Below, in pieces: positions 1 to 8,768 of a stretch of DNA of 64,000 bases (position 1 is its first letter; each line of letters starts with the position of its first letter). The notes under the pieces were generated by a model. The model saw only the letters and a program-made list of their open reading frames with translations. It was not told the origin of the DNA and made no database searches. A program made the position numbers and the translations under genes. The stretch is from Parabacteroides sp. PFB2-10. Its GTDB lineage: Bacteria > Bacteroidota > Bacteroidia > Bacteroidales > Tannerellaceae. Where the stretch lies: assembly GCF_029893085.1 (NCBI RefSeq), contig NZ_JARXWI010000008.1, positions 1 to 64,000 on the forward strand. The letters run 5' to 3'.

Positions 1-100
1 TCAAAAACAACTACAAAAATGACCACGTTTTGAAACGCAACTTTAAGGGGTCAGTTTAAATTGGCCGAAGGGGGTCACGTTCAATGGAATTTCCAGAAGT
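1..100. mobile_element. probable IS21-family terminal region (partial)
   Basis: Short repeated pieces of the type GGGGTCA / GGGGGTCACGTTCAATGG occur here, with a related GACCACGTTTTGAA copy just upstream. They resemble the multiple terminal repeats of IS21-type elements of Bacteroidetes. No istA or istB coding sequence lies inside the window, so the element would extend off the left edge. The call rests on pattern memory only. Confidence 0.35.
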
Positions 101-184
101 ACAGAAAAAAGGAAATTTGGTTGTCTGCTTTGCGTTTATCATAATAAAACGCAGAACTTTCCTCACAGAAAGGAAAGCTATATA

Positions 185-220
185 CAAAAAAAGCCTGTAC
201 CGATTTTTACGATACAGGCT
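185..220 (-). terminator. Rho-independent terminator of the lipoprotein operon
   Basis: An imperfect hairpin with arms AGCCTGTA and TACAGGCT is followed, on the minus strand, by a run of seven T. It lies just past the stop codon at 245 and would end the operon 1748-245. Confidence 0.75.
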
Positions 221-244
221 CCATTTGGATTGTGATATGTATTT

Positions 245-775
245 TTATTTTGCTCTGGTTTTTCCGTAGCATTTGCTGCCGTCAGGAGATAAGTAGAAAT
301 CAAATGTTTCTTCAACGGCTGTTCCACCCGGAGCGATTGAGTATTTGCATCTAACAATTACGGCAAGAACATCATTCGGATTCTTACTGTCATATCCGTT
401 AAGATTATCCGGAGTAAGATTTTTTAGAGAATCAATAGTATTGCTCATCCGTGCAATATCAGCATTGTATTTATCAATTTTAGCTTGATTTTTTTCTCTT
501 GCCAGTAGATCTTCACTCATTTTTTTAGCCAGCTCAATCTTACTGATGTTAGGTTGATTATTTTTCTGAAATTCATCAGTAAGATAGGCGATACTGTCGG
601 CAACCGTAACGTTGCCGGTTTCGCTAATCTCAATAATTTTGAAGTTGAGATTTTCTTTTGTGTCGCTCCCTTTTAACAGGTTATCAGTAATGGTTTTTTC
701 GTAATTACTCGTTGATGAGTTTGAACCGCAGGAAACCATAAAAACAGCGATAAGTAAATAAAATACGTGTTTCAT
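245..775 (-). CDS. hypothetical lipoprotein
   Basis: A 176-aa protein with a type II signal peptide: hydrophobic residues 3-14, then the lipobox-like VFMVSC with the lipidation Cys at 16. The mature part has a charged, probably helical stretch around residues 80-115. I recognise no catalytic motif or known family. It is the last gene of a three-gene minus-strand operon (ORF6N protein, RhuM-like protein, this) with a 22-nt gap before it and a hairpin terminator after it. The expected location is the inner face of the outer membrane or the cell surface. Confidence 0.7.
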   Translation of the reverse strand: MKHVFYLLIAVFMVSCGSNSSTSNYEKTITDNLLKGSDTKENLNFKIIEISETGNVTVADSIAYLTDEFQKNNQPNISKIELAKKMSEDLLAREKNQAKIDKYNADIARMSNTIDSLKNLTPDNLNGYDSKNPNDVLAVIVRCKYSIAPGGTAVEETFDFYLSPDGSKCYGKTRAK

Positions 776-797
776 ATCTAAATGTATTAAACGTTTA

Positions 798-1217
798 TTA
801 ATTCATCGAAATAGCCGGAAGTTTTGAGTGTAGGTTATATACTATCAGAACTTCTGTTGATTTTTTATTATCAGTCCGGGTATATTCGGTTAATGCTTTC
901 ATTACCCATTCCCGAAATGCTTTTGCTTCAAAAGATGCTACACGGTAGCTGACAAATATCAGTGCTTCCAGATTATACAGTACCGTTTCGCATGGGTGCC
1001 CGTTGCTCTCAAATTTATGTATTCGGGTAACATCTTCTTCACGGAGCAAGCCGGATTTGAATATACTCCGTAGATTGTTACCAATCGTATTGACAAATAC
1101 ATTAAATAAGTCGGCAATTTGATGTTTCGTTACCCACAGGGTGCAATTTACAAGTTTTGCTTCAACAATCAGTTGATTTTCACTATTTTCTTTAATATTT
1201 ATATATCCTCGTTCCAT
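798..1217 (-). CDS. RhuM-like DNA-associated protein, short form
   Basis: A 139-aa protein. Its middle and end (W/FVTKHQIADLF, then YNLEALIFVSYRV, then FREWVMKAL) match the pattern of virulence-RhuM-like proteins, in which an HTH-like N-terminus precedes a 'YNL(D/E)xxxxxxYRV...FR.W' block. Classical RhuM is much longer, so this is a truncated or short variant. A relative of similar length sits at 20076-20441, also beside a tyrosine recombinase gene, which suggests a role tied to integrase modules. The gene lies 6 nt after the ORF6N gene and is probably cotranscribed. The biochemical function is unknown. Confidence 0.6.
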   Translation of the reverse strand: MERGYINIKENSENQLIVEAKLVNCTLWVTKHQIADLFNVFVNTIGNNLRSIFKSGLLREEDVTRIHKFESNGHPCETVLYNLEALIFVSYRVASFEAKAFREWVMKALTEYTRTDNKKSTEVLIVYNLHSKLPAISMN

Positions 1218-1223
1218 AATATA

Positions 1224-1748
1224 TTATTCTTCATCCTGTTGAACATTATAACCAATACGCTTACGGGGTTTATTTTCCAGTTCCTTTTGTGATGCAAGTT
1301 CGGTAAGAGCTTGGTAAATATCACTAAACTGCATATTTGTTTCCACCATAAATTCCTCCAATTTACGATTTAATTCCGCATAACCCAGTGCATATTGTCG
1401 TAAAGCGACAAAAGCTCTGATAATAGATATATTAACCTGAATGGCCAACGTGCTGTTAAGAACGCTTGACAGTTGGGCTATACCCTGTTCAGTAAATGCA
1501 AAAGGTAAGTATTTTACGTGTTGCCCTTGTCCTTGATTTTCTAAGGTGCCAAAATTGCACCTTAAAAAATCGTACTCTTCCTTTGAGAGTTCAATCATAA
1601 AATCCGGAGGAAAACGGTCTATGTTCCGACGAACAGAACGTTTCAGATTTTTGGTTTCAACCTGATATAATTCAGCCAAATCGTAATCCAACATAACTCG
1701 CATACCTCGGATTTCATAAATCTTGCTTTGAATAATTTGTAATTCCAT
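1224..1748 (-). CDS. ORF6N domain-containing protein
   Basis: A 174-aa protein. Residues about 8-95 fit the ORF6N domain of phage and mobile-element proteins: an IYEIRGMRVMLDYDLAELY start, then a VRRNIDRFPPDFMIEL segment and an FTEQGIAQLSSVL block. The remaining C-terminal half is predominantly helical, with a conserved-looking AFVALRQYAL segment. ORF6N domains occur in DNA-binding and anti-repressor-like phage proteins. It is the first gene of the operon running to 245 and lies directly next to an integrase remnant, so it probably belonged to the same mobile element. Confidence 0.8.
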   Translation of the reverse strand: MELQIIQSKIYEIRGMRVMLDYDLAELYQVETKNLKRSVRRNIDRFPPDFMIELSKEEYDFLRCNFGTLENQGQGQHVKYLPFAFTEQGIAQLSSVLNSTLAIQVNISIIRAFVALRQYALGYAELNRKLEEFMVETNMQFSDIYQALTELASQKELENKPRKRIGYNVQQDEE

Positions 1749-1759
1749 GATAAATATTT

Positions 1760-2068
1760 TTAGAGGTTTAATGCAGTATCCATACCTGTAAGGTGTTCTG
1801 ATAATTTCAACATATCCCGCCCAATCTTTCCGTTATCCATTCGTACCAATGTTTGGGTTGTATTTATATTGGTATGTCCTAACATTCGGGATATTGTTTC
1901 AATGGGTACCCCATTCATATAGGTAATAGTAGTCGCAAATGTGTTTCTTGCAACCCTGAAAGTGAGATTTTTACCAATACCGCAAATATCACCGATTTCT
2001 TTCAAATAGCAGTTTAATTGATTTTTACCCCTCTTTATCAGATAGTTATGAAAGGGCGATTTTGGCAA
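1760..2068 (-). pseudogene. tyrosine recombinase, C-terminal remnant (inactive)
   Basis: The 102-residue reading frame aligns by eye with the C-terminal catalytic part of the integrase at 22669-24111 from about residue 14 onward. Key residues are lost. The HLARHTFAT box reads RVARNTFAT, so both His are replaced, and TTQIYARI reads TTQTLVRM, so the nucleophilic Tyr is gone. The N-terminal two thirds are absent. The fragment starts exactly where a candidate attachment sequence (2069-2087) begins. It is in the same orientation as the N-terminal integrase fragment at 21950-22648, as if one gene had been split by the intervening island. Confidence 0.75.
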
Positions 2069-2210
2069 GGTTACGAGTTGGCAACGGTTCTTTCAGCTTG
2101 GGTTTGCGCTGTTTTACACGTACCGAAAACTCTTTGACAAAGGTAGTGAAAGATTCTACATCTGCAATAATACAGTAGGATTTCTGTTGAACTTTTATTC
2201 TACTCGACAT
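2046..2210 (-). CDS. possible 54-aa basic protein at the island edge
   Basis: An ATG at 2210 opens a 54-codon frame. The product is basic (segment VRVKQRKPKLKEPLP) and overlaps the integrase remnant in another frame. It spans the candidate left attachment sequence. No family is recognised. It may be the truncated start of a gene cut by the integration event rather than a functional protein. Confidence 0.25.
   Translation of the reverse strand: MSSRIKVQQKSYCIIADVESFTTFVKEFSVRVKQRKPKLKEPLPTRNLAKIALS
2069..2087 (+). other. candidate left attachment site of the defence island
   Basis: The sequence GGTTACGAGTTGGCAACGG matches the one at 21845-21863 in 16 of 19 positions, in the same orientation. 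It marks the start of the integrase remnant on one side and the phosphorothioation operon on the other. The complete integrase at 20438-21730 lies beside the second copy. Inference only; no empty-site comparison is available. Confidence 0.4.
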
Positions 2211-2230
2211 TGCAAATTGCTATATATGCA

Positions 2231-2290
2231 TGAGACAATTGATTCAATTGTGAGCCAATCATGAACCAATTGAGCCAATTATGAGCCAAT
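2231..2290 (+). repeat. 10-nt degenerate tandem repeat over a gene 3' end
   Basis: Six imperfect copies of a unit like TGAGCCAATT stand head to tail. The last copy contains the final codons (Ile-Gly-Ser) of the AlbA_2 gene on the minus strand, and its stop codon TAA overlaps the boundary of the last two copies. Gain or loss of one 10-nt unit would change the C-terminus of that protein. Confidence 0.7.
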
Positions 2291-3604
2291 AGCTAATTCA
2301 TAGTGACTTCCTGCTCCAAAGCCTATATTTGTCAATAACTTGTAAGTTTCAACTAGTTCAGACAAATCTCGTGTTGCCGTTGGTTTGGATACCTCATTTA
2401 GCTTTTGATATTCGCTGTTGGTAATCTTCCCTTTTTCTATTACATACAACACCGCTTTTACCTGTCTTTCATTTAATCCAAGTTTATGCAACTGTTCTTC
2501 CGTGTAACTATCCTTAAATAGTTTCACGATGAATCCACCCCCATCCTCTTCCATTACAGGCATCGGTAATCCTGCTACTTTGCAGGAATCTACAATTTTC
2601 ATTATACCACTTCCCCATGAATCAATATAACCACCTCTGAAACAAGCTTCGGCAAGAATAGGATTGCGGGGATAAGACGAATGTGTCTTGGTCAACTGGT
2701 CAAGCGTTATACCATCAGGTAATGTTCCGTGATTCCATACGGTGAGTTTATTATCATAAACACGAATTTGCGTAGGAGCACCCATATAATTTCTGTGGAT
2801 CAGCGAATTAAGCAACATTTCACGCAAGGCAGGAATGGGATATTCCAGTGTTTCTATTCGGTTCATACCCTCAAACGAAATGTTGCGTATCAGAAATTTG
2901 TGGTCAAGCGTACGCAATACCTTATCCAGCACTTGAATGATATTGCCCTCTTCTAATTCCTGAAAGCGGATTGTGAAATCATCATCTTCAAATTTTCCGA
3001 TTTTGACAAATGTATTCGGATAAAATGACCCGGGATCTTTTCCAAATAAAACAATAGCAGCACGTTTGAGTTGCCCATTTTTCGCTAAACGAAGTTTTTC
3101 CAACAACTCAGGTGTGGATAGTCCGTCTATGTCGGGCAAACGACCCGCCTCCTCTGCTTTCCGTAAGAAAATCTTAACCGTTCTCTCATCAATATCTTCA
3201 AATGAGGCACGAGTATCAATCACATCGTCCCAAGTGTGACCAGCTCGTTTAAGCAAGAACTCATTCAAAGACGCACCGGTTAATTCATGCTTTACGCTTC
3301 CACAGCGATAATAAAACCTGCCCCGTAACGAAATTGGCACGGAATAAGGTTGTACGACAATTTCGATATAATGCTTACCGTCCTCTTCAAAAAGATTAAC
3401 TTCGGTTGTTATTCCCATCAGGTTTCTGATCTTGTTTGGAATCTCCTCCATGAGCTTCTTCGAATCCTTTAAGCCAACGACTGTTCCGGAATCATCCTTG
3501 CCAATATATATCTTTCCGCCTTGGGCGTTGGCAAAACCACATACCCATTGCAGATAATCATCATGCCATGAGGATTTATACTCTATGTTTTGTTTTTCGG
3601 GCAT
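2279..3604 (-). CDS. AlbA_2 / Schlafen-like ATP-binding regulator
   Basis: A 441-aa protein of the RecG-like/AlbA_2 family. The N-terminus has the family hallmark E-x-K-S-S near residue 8 and FANAQGGKIYIGKDD at about 24-38. The C-terminal half has a divergent histidine-kinase-type ATPase segment (RNPILAEACF, then GYIDSWGSGI), followed by a winged-helix-like end. Such proteins are often called transcriptional regulators, and Schlafen-like members can be RNA/DNA-acting. It is the last gene of the dnd operon, 8 nt after the 167-aa gene, so it may be a regulator or an added effector. Its 3' end runs into a 10-nt tandem repeat. Confidence 0.8.
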   Translation of the reverse strand: MPEKQNIEYKSSWHDDYLQWVCGFANAQGGKIYIGKDDSGTVVGLKDSKKLMEEIPNKIRNLMGITTEVNLFEEDGKHYIEIVVQPYSVPISLRGRFYYRCGSVKHELTGASLNEFLLKRAGHTWDDVIDTRASFEDIDERTVKIFLRKAEEAGRLPDIDGLSTPELLEKLRLAKNGQLKRAAIVLFGKDPGSFYPNTFVKIGKFEDDDFTIRFQELEEGNIIQVLDKVLRTLDHKFLIRNISFEGMNRIETLEYPIPALREMLLNSLIHRNYMGAPTQIRVYDNKLTVWNHGTLPDGITLDQLTKTHSSYPRNPILAEACFRGGYIDSWGSGIMKIVDSCKVAGLPMPVMEEDGGGFIVKLFKDSYTEEQLHKLGLNERQVKAVLYVIEKGKITNSEYQKLNEVSKPTATRDLSELVETYKLLTNIGFGAGSHYELAIGS

Positions 3605-3612
3605 AGCTCTTA

Positions 3613-4116
3613 TTAGTTTAATTCTTCCAAAAAATTCACAAATACAAAAGGGTCTTGATATTCTATTTTTTCCTCATTCCATTTGTTTTGTAGATATTCA
3701 AAGCCTGCATTAGCATAGCCTTCCATTTGACGGAATAATTCTGTGATAAAATTATCAATTGTTTCCTCGTTGGCATTTTCTAATTCAAACCAAGTAAAGT
3801 TAAATTTTTCTGTTTCATTAAGCAAAAGCATAATTATAAAATCTCTAACGGGCGTTGGCTTTATTAGTTCAAATGAAGCAATAAAATCCGTTGTTGGCTC
3901 ATTAGGTTGAATATAAATACATTTTTGCAATTTGTATCCAACAAAAAATGCATACATGAACGTTTGGTAAAATGCACCAAAAGAAGAAAATCCACCCTCA
4001 CCACTCGCGTCCCCCTTTTTGGAAATACTTTCGATTAAAGTGCGATATTGCTCTTTGTATCGTGGTCTTTTCTGACCGATTAAATTTCTTAATTGTGAAC
4101 CATCCATAATTTTCAC
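3613..4116 (-). CDS. hypothetical protein of the dnd operon (167 aa)
   Basis: A 167-aa protein of unknown family. A basic N-terminus (LRNLIGQKRPRYKEQYRTLI) is followed by a Gly-rich turn and an aromatic, hydrophobic stretch (GAFYQTFMYAFFVGYKL, about residues 47-63). The acidic helical C-terminus ends in LEELN. There is no signal peptide or obvious catalytic motif. The start codon overlaps the stop of the SMC-like ATPase gene by 4 nt (ATGA), which implies translational coupling and a probable partnership in one complex. I do not recognise it as DptG or DndE. Confidence 0.7.
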   Translation of the reverse strand: MKIMDGSQLRNLIGQKRPRYKEQYRTLIESISKKGDASGEGGFSSFGAFYQTFMYAFFVGYKLQKCIYIQPNEPTTDFIASFELIKPTPVRDFIIMLLLNETEKFNFTWFELENANEETIDNFITELFRQMEGYANAGFEYLQNKWNEEKIEYQDPFVFVNFLEELN

Positions 4117-6251
4117 CCTTTATAGCATTTGTTTTTTGTTATTAAATTTGTTGTATCGGCTTTTTCTTCGATTACATTTACATAGAAAGTACCTGGTATT
4201 TCGCCATTTTCCATTCTTTTAAGAATTTTCTTTCCCAAGTCATTGAGATAATTATCTGAGGTAGGGTCGTACAATTCCTTGATGAAAATAATACTCTGTG
4301 TGAATACATTTGGCGCGATTTTAAAAAAGTTGTTTATAAAATTGTCGCCAAATTCTGAAAACGGAGCATCGGAAATAAACGGATAATCGAACTGTTTATT
4401 CCCAATTTTTGAAGAAATAATCGCCATGATAATAGACAGCTGTTTCATTCGTTGAAAACCTGTGCCAAGCCCTGTGAGTTCGCCGTCATTGACGTTTTTG
4501 ATGGAAACTTGCACTGTGCTATCCGCTTGTTTTGAAAAGCTTAATTTTCCGCCTGCCGACAAGTTGCCCTGTGTAAGTTCTCTATATTTTCGGTTTGCAT
4601 TTATTTCTAATGATTTAAGAATTTCATCAAAAATTCTATCTTTAGAATTAGAAAAAATGGCTTCAACACAACACATCATATCTTTGAAATTACGATAATT
4701 TGTTATTTCGCTGTTGGTATTGATAGACTTTACTTCATCTTCAATTTGTTTCAAGCGGGCTTGCCACTGTTTAATCGAACTATCGGCTTTCTTAATATCT
4801 TCTTCTTTTTTCGTGATTGTTTTTTCAGCAAGCGTGTAATCCGAAATATTTTTTCGGTCAGTTACATCTGAACTATTCTCACTTCCGCCTGCATTCAAAA
4901 ACTCGAGTTTAGCCGTTTCTTTTTCTTCTTCCTTCAGAATAATAAGTTCTTCGAGTTTATCAATATCCTCTCTGTATGTTTGAATTGATTGCATAATTTT
5001 TGGAATGCTCAACGAAAATGAGCCAACTGTAGTTTGAATACTACTGTAAAATGAGCCAAAATCATTTTTGGTTAATTTTTCTTTGTTTGCAGGGCGATCC
5101 ATTACCATTTTGATATGTTCCCAAAATTTCGAATCTTTTGGAGCAGGATGACCGCAAACTTCACATTTTTCTGTTCGCAACATTCTTTGCAAAGAAGGAA
5201 TGTCGGGAGATCCTTCAGGAAGTTTTATCGGATTGTCTATTGCCTTTTGAGTTGCTATTTCGCCTGTTAATTCCTGTCTTCTGTTATCGAACAACGAAAT
5301 TTGGTTTTGCAAACCCAACAAAATCCATGGCGAAGTATCCGAAAATAACAATGTCGTAATGTTTTTCTCTTTGCTGTTCTTCTGTTCTTTCAACTTGATA
5401 ATTTCTGCTTGCAGCATTTTTTGAGCAGTGCGAAATTTTTCCCTGTTTTGAGCGTTCAGTAAAATCGCTTCCAAAGTTTCCTTTCTCTTAGTTGCTTCGG
5501 ATAACTCAGTTTTGTAAGTCTCGATTTGTGTTGCAGTACTCTCAATGCGACCTTCAAGTGTTTCTCTTTCTTGAATTAGACCTGTGATTTTTTGATTGGT
5601 TGAATTGAATTCTTTTTCCTTGTCATTTGAGAGTTTCTTTGCTCTTTGGGATAAATCCTTACTCAAATCGCAAATTTCAATCAAGTTGTTAATTCCAGCC
5701 AAGGCGTTGATTGTTGAGGATAAACCATTGTGCGATGACAAGTCAACTAATTGCTCCATTGATTCTCCTTGCAATAATGCATAATTCATTAATTCGACAG
5801 GAATAATCTTTTTAATGATTTTGTCCTTTTCGGTTTCATCATTAACTGCAATGTCTCTGTTGTTAATGGTTTGCATAATTTCCAATTTTTCATTGGTTCT
5901 CCAACTGTCACCGTTTTTTTGAAACTGCACAATCTTTGAGACAGAATATTTATCAGAGTTTTCAACAAAAACAATATTTACTCCGACATCAAAGTTTGTT
6001 TCTTCGTTAAGTGCCTTACCAGAAGCCATTTTTTGAAATGACGAAGCGGCACTGACTTTTCTTTTCAAATCAGAATCATAAACTTCGTTTCTTAAAATCC
6101 AAAGGATTCCATTGTAAAACTTGGACTTACCCATATTGTTGTCAGCATTAACAATATTGATACCGTCTTTAAAATGGTAAGTATTATCGTCAAAACTTCC
6201 ATAATAGTTATAGAAGTTTTGGAAACTCACGGATTTAATAATTGTTGCCAT
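4113..6251 (-). CDS. SMC/Rad50-like ATPase with zinc hook, dnd-associated
   Basis: A 712-aa protein with Rad50-type layout: N-terminal ATPase half, long coiled coils (about 205-300 and 425-515), a central Cys-x-x-Cys hook (C363, C366) and a C-terminal half with a GLGTGFQRMKQLS signature (594-606) and Walker B near 623-630. The P-loop reads NADNNMGKS (about 35-43), so the usual first Gly is Asn. Walker B is followed by Ala-Pro where Glu is usual. The two features may mean slow or regulated ATP hydrolysis. It is not DptF by layout. It is coupled to the 167-aa gene (4-nt overlap) and 3 nt from the 71-aa gene. It probably forms a DNA-bound complex with the helicase-nuclease. Confidence 0.8.
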   Translation of the reverse strand: MATIIKSVSFQNFYNYYGSFDDNTYHFKDGINIVNADNNMGKSKFYNGILWILRNEVYDSDLKRKVSAASSFQKMASGKALNEETNFDVGVNIVFVENSDKYSVSKIVQFQKNGDSWRTNEKLEIMQTINNRDIAVNDETEKDKIIKKIIPVELMNYALLQGESMEQLVDLSSHNGLSSTINALAGINNLIEICDLSKDLSQRAKKLSNDKEKEFNSTNQKITGLIQERETLEGRIESTATQIETYKTELSEATKRKETLEAILLNAQNREKFRTAQKMLQAEIIKLKEQKNSKEKNITTLLFSDTSPWILLGLQNQISLFDNRRQELTGEIATQKAIDNPIKLPEGSPDIPSLQRMLRTEKCEVCGHPAPKDSKFWEHIKMVMDRPANKEKLTKNDFGSFYSSIQTTVGSFSLSIPKIMQSIQTYREDIDKLEELIILKEEEKETAKLEFLNAGGSENSSDVTDRKNISDYTLAEKTITKKEEDIKKADSSIKQWQARLKQIEDEVKSINTNSEITNYRNFKDMMCCVEAIFSNSKDRIFDEILKSLEINANRKYRELTQGNLSAGGKLSFSKQADSTVQVSIKNVNDGELTGLGTGFQRMKQLSIIMAIISSKIGNKQFDYPFISDAPFSEFGDNFINNFFKIAPNVFTQSIIFIKELYDPTSDNYLNDLGKKILKRMENGEIPGTFYVNVIEEKADTTNLITKNKCYKG

Positions 6252-6254
6252 ATC

Positions 6255-6470
6255 TTATAACTGCATTATTTGTTTCTGAATAGTTTGAAAAATGGCATTC
6301 TTGTCTCGATGATTTTCCTGTCCGTTTATTATCGCTTTAATAATTTCAATAACTGGATAATCAGATTTCGTATTAAAACTCTCACATTCTAAATTTTCAT
6401 TGGATATTTTGAAAATAGTCTGCAATTCAGGGGAGTTCAACACTTCTTGGAAAATTTCTTCTGCTGTCAT
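6255..6470 (-). CDS. small hypothetical protein of the dnd operon (71 aa)
   Basis: A 71-aa protein with no cysteine motif apart from a single Cys and no signal peptide. It looks helical (start MTAEEIFQEVLNS, end IFQTIQKQIMQL). It sits between the helicase-nuclease (12 nt away) and the SMC-like ATPase (3 nt away), which supports a real gene and a role as a small subunit or adaptor. Known family: none recognised. Confidence 0.65.
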   Translation of the reverse strand: MTAEEIFQEVLNSPELQTIFKISNENLECESFNTKSDYPVIEIIKAIINGQENHRDKNAIFQTIQKQIMQL

Positions 6471-6482
6471 TTTCTATATAAC

Positions 6483-8768
6483 TTATTGGTTTATACTTAA
6501 AACAAGTTCAGATAACACTAAATCGTAAAATTCTGCAATCTCTCTTAATTTTGGCTCAATATCAATATGATAATTGGTTGCCGTATCTGCAAAATATGCT
6601 ACCCGCGCCAATTCGCTTCTTACCAAACTACGTTCCATATCCCAAAACTCCTTTGAATAGAGGGGTGATTGATAGTCAGGTACAACAATCATATCATAGA
6701 TATACGCAAATTTCTTTTTGTCGTGTCTGCGGAGCAAGCGACCGCGTCGTTGAATAAATTGTCGCGGATTACCTGTACTTGAAGCAAAAATACCATACTC
6801 TGCTCGCGGTACGTCAACACCTTCATCTAAACATTTCATTGCAAACAGAACATTGATTTGTCCATTTTCAAAACCTTGCAAAATAGTTTTCCGCTCGGTT
6901 TTACTGTTTTTACCTGTGTAGGTGTTACAAGTTGTGTTTGGGAAAATATTTTTTGTCATATCGAGCATTTTTTGAACGATAGCTTCTTCGTAGATTTCTG
7001 TATCGTCCGAATCATTGTCGGTGTTTGAATAATATAGAGCTTCGTCCGAATCAAATATTTTTTTGCCCTCAGGAACATACACAAAACAATACTTCAATTT
7101 GTCCTCTCCGATTTCAGTAATTATTTCCATGAATACACGCATTTTATCGTTTGCCTTGTGTAGAATACGTTTGCGTAACATCAACAGTTTTTTTGCTTTC
7201 TGACCATCTTTGAATTCTTTTGTCGTATTGTCAAACAGTCGCATTAGCTGCTCTGTAATCTGTGCATAGTCTTGCATTTCGTCATCGTTCAGATAAACTA
7301 TTTTAGGGTAATAACAATAATTCATCAACCGACCCTCATCAATGGCTCTTTTCATTGAGAAGTTATAAACATAAGGCGGCTTATCGTTAAAGAAACTTTC
7401 CAACTCAGCAGTTCCTTCTTCATCATAAATTCGATTTGGAGTTGCGGACAAAGCAATTTTTCGTTTGACATGCAATTTTCGGAAAACAGCCCGTACAGAT
7501 TCAGAACCAATGTTATGTGCTTCATCTGCAATTAAAATCATACTATTGGGTAGTTGAGGCAAAATCTGTTGAAAACCACTATCTAAAAACGATTGATAAG
7601 TCGAAAGCAAAACAAAATTTTTACTCCCCCTTTTTTTTATACTATTTTTTAGCGAAACGACCTGTTTACGCCAATTTTTGTTTTCAGAAAAAATAGGAAT
7701 AATATTTTTGAAATCAAATTCTCCAACCTCGTCAATCCATTGTTCTACCAACGCAATGGTTGGCACTAAAATCAAAAGTTGATAAACGCCGTCTGTTAAA
7801 TATTCTTGTAGAACACAGTTTAATGAAGTTATTGTTTTACCTGTTCCTGTTGCCATTGCAAAAATACCCTGCTTACCGTTCTGTATCCATTTTTTATAAG
7901 CCTCAATCTGGTATGGTCTTGCTCCGTCAGGGTATTTATAGGGGAAATGCGGTTCTTTGATTGTTTGGATTGTTGGTATTATTTCTTCCTTTGTTATTAT
8001 GTTACTTGATAGTTTTCTTATAATTTCTTTCTCCTGCAATAATAATTCGTCTGTATCTATATTTGGATAGGTTTTTATAACTTCTTGACAAAATTTCTTT
8101 GCAGGGAAGACAAATACATTGTTGTTTGCCCCGCTCCAGATTTCTGCAAAATCCTGTTCCGAAATTGTGATACGTTCTTGGTTGTCTTTACTTTTCCACG
8201 AGCAAGTACATTCAATCGTTTCAATGTTTTTAACTAAGGCGGCGGCAGTTAAATTCATCGAGCCTGTAAATGCAACTTTATCGCCCTTTTCGTCTGTGAA
8301 AACACCAAACTTTTCGTGAGCCAGTCCTCCGTCTTTTGGGATAACGATTTTAATCTCAATCCTATTTATTTGAATTAAGTACGATAAACATTTGAAAAAA
8401 TGTTCGTCTCTTTTTGACAGTGTCGTTTTCAGATCATTGAAAGATCGCAGTATATACTCTTCAAAATCAATAATTTGGTTATCTCTCAAAAGATTATAAT
8501 CATCTTCCATCAGATATTGATTTATATACAATCGCATTTTGCCACCATTGATAATAAAATGAGCAAATCCGATAGAAAGTACATTAAATGATGCAGAACT
8601 AAAATATCCTAAACCAATGTCGAGTTTGGTGCTGTTAGATAGTGCTAGCAAACAAAAATCGAAAGGCAAATCTTTTCTACCTGTTGAATATCGATATTTG
8701 AAATCCTTATTTTTTAGCATATTAAATAAGTTTTGCAAGTTCAATGTATTTTTTCCGCTGTTCTTCAC
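6483..8768 (-). CDS. PLD-nuclease/DEAH helicase fusion, dnd-associated effector
   Basis: A 761-aa protein. Residues about 30-200 form a phospholipase-D-type nuclease domain with the HxK motif HEKFGVF (151-157) and GSMN (169-172). Residues about 280-700 form a superfamily 2 helicase: Walker A ATGTGKT (306-312), DEAH (415-418), SAT (441-443), and an arginine-finger motif QRRGRLLRR near the end. One HKD half per chain suggests a dimeric nuclease. The expected role is ATP-driven translocation and cleavage or remodelling of unmodified or damaged DNA. Its start lies 47 nt inside the preceding gene. The size and PLD domain differ from DptH, the helicase of classical phosphorothioate restriction. Confidence 0.85.
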   Translation of the reverse strand: MKNSGKNTLNLQNLFNMLKNKDFKYRYSTGRKDLPFDFCLLALSNSTKLDIGLGYFSSASFNVLSIGFAHFIINGGKMRLYINQYLMEDDYNLLRDNQIIDFEEYILRSFNDLKTTLSKRDEHFFKCLSYLIQINRIEIKIVIPKDGGLAHEKFGVFTDEKGDKVAFTGSMNLTAAALVKNIETIECTCSWKSKDNQERITISEQDFAEIWSGANNNVFVFPAKKFCQEVIKTYPNIDTDELLLQEKEIIRKLSSNIITKEEIIPTIQTIKEPHFPYKYPDGARPYQIEAYKKWIQNGKQGIFAMATGTGKTITSLNCVLQEYLTDGVYQLLILVPTIALVEQWIDEVGEFDFKNIIPIFSENKNWRKQVVSLKNSIKKRGSKNFVLLSTYQSFLDSGFQQILPQLPNSMILIADEAHNIGSESVRAVFRKLHVKRKIALSATPNRIYDEEGTAELESFFNDKPPYVYNFSMKRAIDEGRLMNYCYYPKIVYLNDDEMQDYAQITEQLMRLFDNTTKEFKDGQKAKKLLMLRKRILHKANDKMRVFMEIITEIGEDKLKYCFVYVPEGKKIFDSDEALYYSNTDNDSDDTEIYEEAIVQKMLDMTKNIFPNTTCNTYTGKNSKTERKTILQGFENGQINVLFAMKCLDEGVDVPRAEYGIFASSTGNPRQFIQRRGRLLRRHDKKKFAYIYDMIVVPDYQSPLYSKEFWDMERSLVRSELARVAYFADTATNYHIDIEPKLREIAEFYDLVLSELVLSINQ

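Noticed and set aside
3613-4116. Calling the 167-aa protein DptG or a second DndE
   Set aside because: Length and sequence do not fit either; only operon position links it to the system.
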